Assembly (NCBI RefSeq): GCF_901000735.1
Contig: NC_081542.1
Span: 29,046,358-29,110,357 of the forward strand
Origin: Corylus avellana
Taxonomy: Eukaryota > Streptophyta > Magnoliopsida > Fagales > Betulaceae
Length of the DNA: 64,000 nucleotides
Reading direction: 5' to 3'
Below, piece by piece: positions 11,772 through 22,260 of this stretch. The notes under the pieces are model-generated. The model had not been told where the DNA came from. It saw nothing but the letters and a program-made list of their open reading frames with translations, and ran no database searches. The position numbers were made by a program, and so were the translations under genes. The stretch's first letter is position 1. Each line of letters starts with the position of its first letter.

Positions 11772-12180
11772 TTTTGTAGCAGGTAAAAGTAAATGCTCAT
11801 TTAATGGGGCTGGTAAAAAAAAAAATATTGGCTTAGAAAAACAAAAGAAAAAAACAAAAAAAAAATTGACAAATGTAGAAAGCAGGGGAGTTAAGAATAA
11901 GAGAAAAAAAAATAATAATAAAAATAAAAAATAAAAAAATAAGAGACAGAGGGCAGAGAGAAGAGAGCGACTGAGCGTGACAGAAACTGTGTGTTGTAAA
12001 TTTGTAATCATAGAAGAGAATAATGGCATAATTTAAAAAGTGTTATAAATGGTATGTATCGTTAAACAAAAAATCAACTTCGTATTTTTGTCAAGGTTTT
12101 GTCCAGTTTTTTTATCGAGTTCCACGTCATATCACTTAAAATCACGATACGTTTTCTGCATGCCTCGTATTCTAGTTTGA

Positions 12181-13008
12181 GAATAATTTTTATTGGGTTT
12201 TTGACATAAATCAAGGTTTTTGTGCTCTCCAATAAAAAGGCGACACATCAACGTGAAATACTATAACAAAAATATAGTATTTCATATAATTTTTTTTTTA
12301 GAATACCTAAAACAAAACACCTTTTAAAATAAAATTTTCATATTTTTCTCTAAAACCACTTCAGCCACTAACTTGCCGCTAGAGACAATGCCGGATACGA
12401 TGCTGGCTGGTACAGAGAAAGCCGGAAATGATGCCGTTCGGTACAAAAAACACCGGGTAAGAACGGTGTTCCTCCTCCCTCTCTCTGGTGCCCCTCTCTC
12501 TCACCGGCGGCAATAGAGAAATTTTTTTTTTTCTCTATTGCCGGTGCTCCCTCTCCCTCTCCCTCTCTCTCTCACACACACACCGGCAGCAGAGAAAAAA
12601 TTTCTCTGCTGCTGGTGCTCCCTCTTTCTCCCTCCTTATCAGATTAGAAATTTCTCTTTATTTCTATGGCTAATATACGTTTTTTTTTTTCTTTCTTTTT
12701 TTTTTTTAATTTTTATTTTTTAACGTTGTAAAGGCACTAGTTTTTCTTGAAGAAGGTTATATTTATGTTTAAGATTTTAGTATCCTGCGTTGTTTCCGGC
12801 GGTGTCTCTGGCGGCAGGTTAGTGGTTTGGGTGGTTTTGGAAAAAAATATAAAAAGTTTATTTTAGAAGGTGTTTTGTTTTAGGTATTCTAGAAAAAAGA
12901 TTAGGTGGAACACCATATTTTTGTTATAGTGTTTCACGCTGATGTGTCGCCTTCTTATTGGAGGGCACAAAGGCCTTGGTTTGTACAAAGACCCTATAAA
13001 AATTATTC
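12181..13008. mobile_element. 828-bp MITE with about 220-bp terminal inverted repeats
   Basis: The left end (GAATAATTTTTATTGGGT) matches the reverse complement of the right end (GAATAATTTTTATAGGGT), and similarity continues for about 220 bp through GGCGACACATCA-CGTGAAA, ACTATAACAAAAATAT and CCTAAAACAAAACACCTT. The middle (12484-12640) contains CT-rich sequence and two tight palindromes, one around CAATAGAGAAA/TTTCTCTATTG and one around CAGCAGAGAAA/TTTCTCTGCTG. No target duplication was found directly outside the ends, so the superfamily is open. No coding capacity. Mirror copy at about 36889-37732. Confidence 0.8.
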
Positions 13009-13408
13009 TTTTTATTTAGTACTCCCACATTTTGCTATTAGAGAAAGTTCATGGACATAAGTAATTGTTGGGGGATCTAAATGTATCATTCACAAGCATA
13101 TTATTTGGCCGCAAAGTCTTTTTCTAAATTGAATTGGATAATTGGAAAAAAACTTCGTTCATTTGAGTTAAATCACCACTTATTTCAAAAACTTAAGCTT
13201 ATAGAAATAAAAGGGTGCAGCTAGCCCATAATAGACGTGGTCACCCCCTCTCATCTGGGTGATTGTGAAGAACCTTGCTCTTAGGGGTTGACTGCAAGCC
13301 CCCCTCTCTATTTAGAGGGGCTCATATATAGTCGCCTCAATCAGAGAGTTCCTACGAGAAAATCTAGTCATCCACAACCATCGATATGTTTAAATTAGGT
13401 GACTCTTA

Positions 13409-13643
13409 GGGCCTGTTTCAGATTGCATTTGAAGGGTCTAAAAGTACTTTTAACACTTAAAAAATCCGTTTGAAGAAAAAAATACTTGTTTGGTAAAAAA
13501 AAATTAAAAGCGTTTTGAAGAGACCAAAAAGCCTAAAAATGATCAAAAAACACTTTTAGGAAAAACTTAAAAATGAAGCTTTTGCCCAAAAGCTATTTTT
13601 AACTTAAAAACTCTATTTCTCAAACGCAATTTCAAACAGACTC
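13409..13643. mobile_element. PIF/Harbinger-like MITE
   Basis: A 235-bp element whose left end GGGCCTGTTTCAGATTGC matches the reverse complement of its right end GAGTCTGTTTGAAATTGC. TTA flanks it on both sides (13406-13408 and 13644-13646), the 3-bp duplication typical of PIF/Harbinger. The inside is A/T-rich with mirrored AAGTACTTTTA and AAAAGCTATTTTTA blocks. Non-coding. Confidence 0.75.
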
Positions 13644-14269
13644 TTAAGCTTTTATTTATTTATTTATTTTTTGAAAATTTTCTTTTTTAATGAGCATAAT
13701 TATTTTTTTACAATCATATTATGTATTTAACACAAAAACTTATGGATGTCTCGAATTTATTATGAATCAAAACTTGGACCTCAAGTTATAAAATAAATAA
13801 CAAAGGGATTCTCATTTGATTTTCTTTTTAGGCCTTTTAGGTCGCCAACTTAACAAGAAGTAGCGGCCTGGCCCATTTAAGAGCCCAACCCACACCATCT
13901 GCCTATCGAACAACAATATATGAGTAGGTGGAGGTAGTTCAGGCGGTACAAGAACAGGGACTAGCTGGAGGATTTATGGGCAGGTGGCGGCGGGATCACT
14001 CAGAACTCAGAAGCTGGACAATCTGCCATGTGAAGAGAGAAGCGAACACAGCGGGCACATGGTTGTTGTAATTTGCCTTCTTTGTCTTAATAAATACACA
14101 TTATATATCATGTTTGAATGGTTGGTTATGTACGTGGAGTCAATTACTCCAAAATTATTTCCTTCATATGTGACTAAGAATTTTTGATCAAATAGTAACG
14201 TTTGTTTAAACTCCAAAAAAAGCCTTAATTCAGAGATGTTCACTATAGAAAAAACAAAATCATATTTTA

Positions 14270-14500
14270 GGGACGTTTTTTAATGAGAAATACTAAGGGT
14301 ACTAATTATTTTATTAGTAGAGGTTTACTAAACTAATGTATAGCTCATTCATTAGAGAAAAATAAAACAATTAATTAAGAGAAATGTAACGAGTATCAAT
14401 AAATGAGTTACACATCAATTTAATAAGCTTATGTTAGTAAAATAATTAATACCCATAATATTCCACTTTCTTAATGAGATTTTTTAACAAAACGTTCCAA
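14270..14500. mobile_element. Fold-back MITE, ACGTTTTTTAATGAG termini
   Basis: The left part ACGTTTTTTAATGAGAAATA faces ACGTTTTGTTAAAAAATCTC on the opposite strand at the right end, and GGGTA-TAATTATTTTA occurs near both ends in inverted orientation. It appears nested in an older element whose CACTATAGAAAAAAC start lies at 14241. Boundaries are approximate. Mirror copy at about 35395-35630. Confidence 0.6.
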
Positions 14501-14589
14501 TCAGGGTCATTTTAATAACAAAATGATCCCTCTAAAAAATAGGGGACGTGCATTGTTGCAACCTCAAAAGTAAAACGACCCCAATCCGT

Positions 14590-14830
14590 GGGACATGTAC
14601 TGTAGCACGTCCTCACTCACCACCGGCGGGGGTCCCTCTCCCTACGGAAGCTCTCTTTCTCACCTCTGGCGGCTCCCTCTCCCCAGCAGCTCCCTCTCTC
14701 TCCGGCAGCTCTCCCTTTCACCTCCGGCGGCTCCCTCTCTCTGATCCGGCCGCCACTCCTCCGATCTGGCGCACCTCTCTCCCCGGTAGCTCTCTCCCTC
14801 TCTTGAGCATCTCTGGTACTCTCTCTTTTC
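14590..14830. repeat. CT-rich minisatellite-like tract
   Basis: Imperfect repeats of CTCCCTCTC joined to GGCGGCTCC or GGCAGCTC give a strongly strand-asymmetric tract. It generates several long but meaningless open frames rich in Ser, Pro and Leu. The mirror copy at about 35090-35290 reads GA-rich. A TA microsatellite follows at 14845-14886. Confidence 0.7.
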
Positions 14831-15172
14831 TTTCAAACTGTATGTATATATATATACTCTCTCTCTCTTCTTTCTATATATATATTATTGGGTTGAATTG
14901 ATTTCATACAATATAATGTGACCTTTGGGAGCAGTCTGGTCTTCAGATCCAAAACTCTTCTGCACGAAAAAAGCGAAAATGGTACCTCGCTTTCTTTGTT
15001 TCTCTTGGTGTTTATATTTAATTATATTTTCTTCCGTTTTCTCGGAATCCAAACGCGGCATTAGGTTTTGTACAGTCTGTTTAGGATGTTTAGTTGAATG
15101 TTTTTGTATTTTTCTGTTTCGTATGATTTGGGTTTTGTTTGTTTCAAGCTCGAGAATCTGTTGCCTTGGGTT

Positions 15173-15412
15173 TAGGGGTGTTAAGTAAGGGAAAGCCCTC
15201 ATGAGTGAGCTCGGGCTCGGCTCGAGGAGCAACTCTAATTAAGTTCGAATTGGTATTTGTTTAAATAATTGGCTTTGCTCGACTTATTATGATTTCAAGC
15301 TCGAGCTTGATTTGTTGGCTCATCCTCGAGCTCCGCTCGAGTTAGAGTAAAATTTAAACGAGCCGAGCCCAAATAAGAGAAGCTTCTCAGGCTTGGCTCA
15401 TTTATACCCCTA
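15173..15412. mobile_element. hAT-type MITE, 240 bp, GAGCTCG-rich
   Basis: The ends are TAGGGGTGTTAAG and, as reverse complement, TAGGGGTATAAATGAGCC. The flanking 8-mers are CTTGGGTT (15165-15172) and CTTGGGTC (15413-15420), a hAT-size duplication with one mismatch. Both subterminal regions are dense in GAGCTCG and GGCTCG. No coding capacity. The mirror copy is 34434-34665. Confidence 0.85.
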
Positions 15413-15514
15413 CTTGGGTCTGGATCTCTTTTGTTACTCAGTGGCGGAGCCAGCCTTTTCATATTGAAGGGGCCGCTAAACTAAAAAATTTTTTTCTTAA
15501 GTTTTTTTTTTTTT

Positions 15515-15733
15515 GCATCGTGTAATGAACGGGTACTTTTTTCTATTTTTTCTTCTTTTTCTAATCATTAGTACTTAAATACAATGATGAATTGAGCTTA
15601 GAATTTTTTTTTTTTTTTTTGCACCGTGTAATGAACGGGTACTTTTTTCTATTTTTTCTTCTTTTTCTAATCATTGGTACTTAAATACAATGATGAATTG
15701 AGCTTAGAATTGTGTCAAATTCTCCAGTTAAAT
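15515..15733. repeat. Two tandem copies of an about 106-bp unit
   Basis: Each unit runs from GCATCGTGTAATGAACGGGT (second copy GCACCGTG) through TTCTTCTTTTTCTAATCATT to ATGAATTGAGCTTAGAATT, separated by poly-T. The first starts at 15515 and the second at 15621. The mirror locus at 34029-34335 has three units, so this is a copy-number difference between the arms. Confidence 0.88.
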
Positions 15734-15809
15734 GTTTAAATTCTAACAACCAATATTCTTAATAGTTAATAACAAAAATATTCAAATTACAAGACCACTT
15801 AGATTAGGA

Positions 15810-16140
15810 GCCACCCCCTGGCCAATCTGGGGGTGGTCGGACCACCCCCTTGGCAAAAAAAAAAAAGCAGGGTATCGAGTATTGGGGGTGGCGGACCAGC
15901 CCCAAGGGTTGGGGTGGTTTTGACCACCCCTCCGAGAATGGGTGAAAATACAGCCCTGGGGGTGGTCCCACCCTCAATGCGCGACCTTTTTTTTTAACAA
16001 GGGGGTGGCCGGACCACCCCCTTGGCCATGGGGGTGGTTCGACCACCCCCAGATCGGCCCTCCAGCCACCCCCTGGGCCGGAGCCACCCCCTTGGCCAAA
16101 AATGGGGTGGTCCGGCCACCCCATTTTGGCCAAGGCCACC
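15810..16140. repeat. Cluster of GGGGTGGTC/GACCACCCC palindromes
   Basis: A GC-rich block packed with GGGGTGGTC-GACCACCCCC inverted repeats of about 20 bp, spaced 20-60 bp apart (for example around 15826-15850, 16003-16022 and 16028-16050). The inverted duplication with 33910-41722 ends inside this block. Open frames across it are only products of the repeat. Confidence 0.85.
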
Positions 16141-17262
16141 ACAATTTTTCTCTCCCATTTTTCCTCTTTTTTTTTTTTTTTTTTTTAAAAAATTAATATC
16201 AAAATGGTGTCGTTTTGGGCTGGGGTAGGTGCTGTAGTTTTGGGCATTTTCGAAATTTCAAGTGGGCTGGGTAGGGGTATAATGGGCATAAAAAGTCAGA
16301 CAGTTTGACTTTAACGTTGAAAACTAACTGAGGGATCCAAAGTGAGAGAAAATGAAAGTTTAGGGATCCAAAATGAAAGATTTGGAAGTTCAGGAGGGGT
16401 CTGCAAAATCGGCCGAAAGTTCAGGAGGGCTTAGTGAAGTTTCCCCTTTTAATTATATAGTTGTATTTTATCTGCAGATTTCATTGATAACAAATTAAGA
16501 GCAGAAAATTCTTACAACACAGAGCATAAAACTCTGAAAAATCATAGCCAAATGCTATAAGATTACGAAGTTATAGGTAGCAATCAGAATTTATCATAGC
16601 CAAATGCTATAAGGTGACAAAGTCATAGATATTATTAAGAAAATTCTTATAATCAGGTGCTATCTAGAACTTCAAACTTCTGCTAACCCATGTACCAGAT
16701 CTGTTCTGAACAGACTAGATCTAGAACATGAGTAGCCCATATACAAAGAAAAACAAAAGGTCAAAATAAAAAAACTAAAAATTCGGAAAGGCCAAGACAA
16801 AAGGAATTAAAAAAGGATATCGTAGACATCCTTAAGAAGACCAGCCTTGCCGGATGAAAACGATCAAATCTAAGTTTAGAGACTAAATCTAAATCTACAT
16901 CTACAAGCTAGATCTAAAACTAACTCACAAAAAACCTAGACCCAAAAGATCACAGAGAAGACACCGAATCTATAACCTTACATTTATTTAAAGAAAGAAT
17001 CTTGGACCTATGTTGAAAACATATCCTTCCCTCATGCCTCCCTCATGCCATGTCTAGCTCACTTTGCCCTTGAAAAAGAGAGAGAAATCTCTTCGTAATA
17101 AACGATTTGACATCTGGAATTTCTTGACCTTTGACCATTACACGTGACAACTCTAATATATCCTTGTACAGCACCCAGATAGCATGTAGTTTCGCAGCTT
17201 GTCATCGCTCCTAGTCACTAGATCTAAAGACCCTCACTTCTCAAGCTACCCCTTCAACAATT
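16141..17262. other. Transposon debris and upstream region of PMM
   Basis: Up to about 16448 the sequence has phrases such as AAGTTCAGGAGGG and GGGATCCAAA, which look like the end of an old DNA element. From TTAATTATAT near 16449 it becomes homologous to the upstream regions of the two other PMM copies (from about 27843 and 44405), so the PMM promoter region proper starts here. It contains two similar copies of ATAGCCAAATGCTATAAG (near 16547 and 16596). No gene is seen. Confidence 0.65.
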
Positions 17263-17270
17263 TATATAAA
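17263..17270 (+). promoter_or_regulatory. Probable TATA box of PMM
   Basis: TATATAAA sits about 630 bp before the PMM start codon, which fits if a 5' leader intron separates them. A likely leader intron runs from AG|GCAAGT at 17346 to TTGCAG ending at 17880, a GC-AG intron of 535 nt, followed by an 18-nt leader and the ATG. The two copied promoters have TATATAAT at this place. Transcription start was inferred from spacing only. Confidence 0.55.
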
Positions 17271-17898
17271 CCCCCGGGACTCCCCACTTCCGCCCTTAAA
17301 GATCTGCTTCAAATTCTGAGCTTAAAGTTTCATTTATTGAAGCAGGCAAGTTAACTATTTTCCATTTTGTTTATTCACTTGATTATTTGATTGTGTAACC
17401 ACGAATTCTTAGCTTGGATCTTGAATCTGCCATTTATTTTGAACTGAATGCAAATGTTTTCTTTTTCTCTCTCTTTTTTGTTTTCTTCGGTTTGGAATTC
17501 CAATTCTGTGGGATTTGGAAGTCTGGGTTTTGCTGTGGAATTGTTATTCTGGGTTTAATGAGTAGGACCTGAGTTCAGAAACCAAACCAGATTTGGAATT
17601 CCACTTCGAATTCCAGTCCGAGCTTTAGGTGCTTGCTGCCAAACTCGGCTGCGCATTTGATTTGTTTTCTTCGATGGTTCAGAATAAAATTACCATCTAC
17701 AATGATGGAAAGATAGACCTTTGGGATTGTAGCTCAAATGGGTTGTAGATAGATTGTAATGTACTTCGAGACCTTTTGGGATATTGTAAATGGAGATTTA
17801 ATTTCTCAGAAAGTTTTAGAGGAGCTAGTTTGTTAGGTTTTTGTTGGAAGCATTGTGATATTGTGGATTTGGTGTTGCAGAAAAATATCTTGAGCGAA

Positions 17899-20800
17899 AT
17901 GGCCATCAGGAAACCTGGTTTAATTGCTTTATTTGATGTGGATGGGACCCTTACTGCTCCAAGAAAGGTACCGATTTTCTTCTCTGATTCATTTTGTTTG
18001 TTAATTTTGTTCTATTGTATTGTTTATATTATTATGGTCACAGCAGCATAGGATATATGTAAGCAAGTTGTTATTTCTTAGATTTATTGCATGAAAGTAA
18101 CATTTCCATGTATCCACTTGAAATTGTCTTTGATGCAACTTTTTCCACTCAAATGCTAGGTGGCCACTCCAAAGCTGTTAGAATTCATGCGGGAGCTTCG
18201 GAAGGTAATTGCTTAGCTATAAGAAGGGATTTTATGGGACTCTTTCTTGTATTCTCTTTTACCAACATTCAGAAGGCATTTGATGAGAGATATTTCTGGC
18301 TGCAGGTTGTGACAGTCGGAGTCGTGGGAGGATCTGACCTTATTAAAATATCAGAGCAGCTTGGGAAGACAGGTTTGCTCTATCTAGCTCTTAGTCATTG
18401 GCTCATAAGAGAAAGTGAAATGAGCTAGGAACCCAAAATCTGTTTGATTATTCCATTTGTTTCAACATGATCTAAAAATATACTTTGGTTCTTAGCTTTC
18501 AAATGTATTTTTCATGTGAATATTTGTCATGAACCTTGACAATCAAACATTATCTTTTCTATGGATTATAAATGAGTTTCAAGTCTAACCTTTATAAGCA
18601 TTATCTGATTGGTTTTCAATAGTTCTCAAAATCAGGGCCAAACGCAGTTGTCTACTTCACAATTTTTCATATGTACATGACTATACTATTAAGTGTCTCT
18701 TTTCTCTTTGCAGTTATTGATGACTACGATTATGTATTTTCTGAGAATGGTCTTGTGGCTCATAAAGATGGGAAGCTTATTGACACCCAGGTACTGTTTA
18801 CAGCATAAACCCAGAATACAAAGAATGCAGTAACATTTGTAACTGATGTTTATAAATTTAGATATCCACAAGAGACTTGAGCTAGAAGTGTCAAGATTGT
18901 TTTATTTAACTTGGTATGCTAAACTTCAAAAAGCAATTGATGCTTGTATACTAGTCCTTTGCTGACCTTTAACCCTTCCCTTTGACTTGTAATTTGCTCA
19001 GAGAAAAAGAGTCCTTTGCTGACCCACTGTGTACATCCCCCATGGAAGTGTTTGTTATTCTGGACAATTATGTATCACCTCCTGGTCATTTTGTTATTAC
19101 ACATTACCTAAGTTTGAAAATGCCTTTGGGTTGGTTTTGGCCTTTAAGGTGCTTGCCAACTATAAATTGTTTCCTTGGGAGTTGTAACAAAACTTTATTA
19201 TCTTTTGCATCCTTGTTTCTTAGTTTGATATATATTACCTTGATGGGTTTTGTTTCTTCATTTGTCCAGAGCTTAAAGACATTTCTTGGAGAAGAGAAAC
19301 TCAAGGTAATGACCTTCCTGTGTTAAATAAACGAACTGTTCAGTTTCTTATTGGAAAATGCCCAATGTTTTATACTCTTAGGATACCTAGGATGGGTCTC
19401 TTGCACTTGTCCTTACATTTTCAGGGACTAGAACAGTTAATTTCTCCCATACATGCTTGCTTGCATGCAAAGAACTCATCAACAATGACTAGAAGCATCT
19501 TATTAGTTGTTGTTCTGCAAGCCTATAGTAATAATGGATAGTGAGAATGGCTATGGGTGTAGGTTATAGAGTTGTATGGTAGACTAAAACTCTGTACAAA
19601 ACATTTTCTAGCATACCATATTTATCAATTCCTTGTCCCGATGGATTGAAAATGTGCAGGAATTTATCAATTTTACACTCCATTATATTGCTGACTTGGA
19701 TATCCCTATAAAAAGGTTAGTGTTATGAAAGCCTAAATATGTTCGTGTGTGTATTTTAAGCTTGGTAAGATTTCCTTTTTATATATGTTTTTAGGGGAAC
19801 ATTTATAGAGTTCCGAAGTGGCATGATCAATGTATCACCAATTGGGAGAAACTGCAGCCAAGAAGAAAGGGATGAATTTGAAAAGTATGACAAGGTAAAG
19901 AATCTTTGGTTCTTTTCGTTTCCGCCCAAAATATCAAATTCTAAATTATTCTGTTATCATAGAATAACTTTCATGCTTTTGGGTATGCAATGTGGAAAAA
20001 CACATGAAAATGATGTTTCAGGTTCTCAACATTCGCCCGAAAATGGTTTCTGTGCTTCGTGAGAAGTTTGCTCACCTTAACCTGACATTTTCAATAGGAG
20101 GGCAAATAAGTTTTGATGTGAGTTGTACTTAAAGATTATACTTTATCTTCATTATGTTGTGATGAGTCTTGATTTGGCAGTAAATCAGAAGGCAAGTGCC
20201 ATTGAATCTAATTTAGGTGCATAATTCTTGTAACAGGTTTTCCCTCAAGGTTGGGACAAGACATACTGCTTGAGATACCTGGATGATTTTCATGAGATCC
20301 ATTTCTTTGGTGACAAAACTTACAAGGTTAGCCCTTTAGTCTCATCATTTATCTCTTTTGGTTATTCTGATAAGTGATTTTGTTGCTTTTCAATATGGAG
20401 TTATGGTTCGATCCTGTTATATTGGACAAATTACTCCTTAGTCTCTCATAAGAGAGATGTAGATATACATCCTGCATGACATAGGAGTTCACGCATTTTA
20501 TTTATTATTTTTACATATACAGAAATCCTGTAATTCAAAATGTTGATAATCTTATTATGAAACTTGGTGGTATTTTCATACTTTAGCCCTTAAATTTTGG
20601 TCGATCAACTCTTTTTGGCATTTAGATATATATATTTTGCTGCATGTACTTGGCCACCTACAATTTTAGCCTTGAAATCGACCGGTAGTGTTTTCATAGC
20701 TATATTATTTACCGTGCTTCACTTTATTCTTCCTTTGTTCATATTAATGGAAGAGTTTTGGTTTTTTGTTTGAGCAGGGTGGGAACGACCATGAAATTTA

Positions 20801-21257
20801 TGAATCAGAACGAACTGTCGGTCACACAGGTGAGATATACATCTAGATTTCAACTCATAAACAGGCTCCTTTGGAAGTGAAAAATCGTCCATTTTTGCCT
20901 TTTAGTAGCATCTAAATGCACAATCCCATCATATGTGGACTAATTACAGGAGTAAGTGGTGGTGACACCAAGATTGACAATAGAGGATGTAAGATGACAT
21001 TATTTCCAAAAGTCTTAAGATTTATCTTACATAGAAAATGTCAAAAATTTGTTTCAAGTGCCTAGCACACAAATATGGATTCACTCCAAATGCGGTGAAT
21101 TAGAACGGGTTGATTCATGATTGCTGAGAATCCAAAGCTCAGTTGTTTCTATTTGTACTATCATATTGTTATTGACTGTATGTTTTTTTCTTTCTCAGTT
21201 ACAAGTCCTGAAGATACAATGGAGCAGTGTAAAGCTCTGTTCCTTGCAAACCCCTGA
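17899..21257 (+). CDS. PMM: Phosphomannomutase, intact 11-exon gene
   Basis: Cytosolic enzyme that interconverts mannose 6-phosphate and mannose 1-phosphate, feeding GDP-mannose for N-glycans, GPI anchors and ascorbate. Exons: 17899-17967, 18160-18204, 18306-18372, 18714-18790, 19270-19305, 19660-19715, 19795-19894, 20022-20117, 20237-20326, 20778-20829, 21199-21257; all introns GT-AG, all phases fit, 248 residues, the usual plant length. The HAD-fold motif I is [11 protein letters not shown] (residues 12-22), with the nucleophile and acid/base aspartates at 13 and 15. [34 protein letters not shown] (substrate-binding cap), [20 protein letters not shown] and EIHFFGDKT (Mg-binding loop) follow in the order expected for eukaryotic PMM. 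No internal stop or shift. Two damaged copies lie downstream (29493-29539 and 46055-57502). Confidence 0.97.
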
Positions 21258-22073
21258 GCATTGGGCAACTTTTTGATTTTCCAAATTTATGCCATTTGTA
21301 ATTTACATGTATGAATAATCAAGCTAGGCGAAGGATTCATTTCTTTGTAAAAGAAGTACTGTAATTCATTCTTGAACTATGATATCTGCATGCATGCTTT
21401 TATCTGATAAGCAATAACATTGTTTCTTATTCATTCACTCAGTACATTCCGTTTGGCATATGGGGTTCATTCAATCTCCCCAATATATTGGCTTTTTTTT
21501 TTTTTCTTTTCTTTTAAAAATCATTTCCAAAAACTAGTGGGAGATCCTTCAACTTCTCTGGGCTTCAGTGAAATAAAATATAAAAACCTTGATATAAAAT
21601 ATATATAAATTAAAAACCTCAATGTGTCCATTAAAAAATAAAATAAAATGGACACATTGTTCTTCATTATCCTTTAAATTTATCTGAGCAATTACTGAGT
21701 TTGGTATTGTTAATCGTTGTTTTTAGATCTTGTTTTTCTTTTTGGTAATTACTAATTAGCCTTTTTAGATCTTGTTTTTCTTCCTCTAGAAAGCAGCTTC
21801 TCATTGTTCTTTAGGGGTTTTTCCTCAGCAACGACGCTCGTTTTTTCTTCATTTAAACGGCATTCTATTACTCTGGAACCCAAAAGAACAACGCCGTTTT
21901 AAAATGGTTTTCCCTTTTCCTCCAACGTTATAGTTGTCGTTCATATTTCATTTAAACGTCGTTTTTCTTCATCTAAGAAATTACTTGGAACGGTAAGGTA
22001 CGAAACGAACCTTCCTCACTGATACATTGATACATACTCTCTCTCTCTCGCTCTCTATCGACAATAGATATCC
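21258..22073. other. PMM 3' UTR and threonine aspartase promoter region
   Basis: The first 150 bases should be the PMM 3' UTR; TGAATAATCA near 21310 could serve as a polyadenylation signal. Two nearly equal stretches with TTTTTAGATCTTGTTTTTCTT (21722 and 21762 region) form a short tandem duplication. Several ACGCCGTTT/AAACGGC-type motifs occur at 21855-21965. A CT microsatellite in the probable 5' leader precedes the ATG at 22074. No gene in between. Confidence 0.55.
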
Positions 22074-22225
22074 ATGGCTTGCGAGGCAGAGGATCAAAGC
22101 CCTAGATTCTTCGTAGTAGTACACGTAGGCACGGCTTATCACGCGCCTTCCAACGAGAAATCCCTCAGGTCCGCTATGAAACGCGCGTGCCTCGCCGCTG
22201 CTTTAGTTCTTCGCAAGGTCTCTCC

Positions 22226-22260
<35 letters not shown>

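Larger units (their letters stand above)
8155..15829 (+). repeat. Left arm of a 7.7-kb inverted duplication
   Basis: The whole stretch reappears as reverse complement in 33910-41722. Matching landmarks in mirror order include the LTR remnant (8195-8390 and about 41500-41690), the 103-codon frame at 9483-9794 (mirrored at 40117-40428 with one residue changed), the long-TIR MITE (12181-13008), the hAT MITE (15173-15412) and the GGAGCCACCCCC end. The copies differ by scattered substitutions, microsatellite length and the number of tandem units near 15515. It contains no recognisable gene, only nested small elements and remnants. Confidence 0.95.

Noticed and set aside
11631..12029. 132-codon minus-strand frame rich in Phe and Leu
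   Set aside because: It is created by poly-A/T runs in a fold-back element and has no domain.
14885..15232. 115-codon frame, kept in the mirror copy at 34606-34956
   Set aside because: Conservation only reflects the inverted duplication, and the frame runs into a hAT MITE; no domain is recognised.
15804..16228. Gly/Pro/Trp-rich frames on both strands
   Set aside because: They are by-products of the GGGGTGGTC palindrome array.
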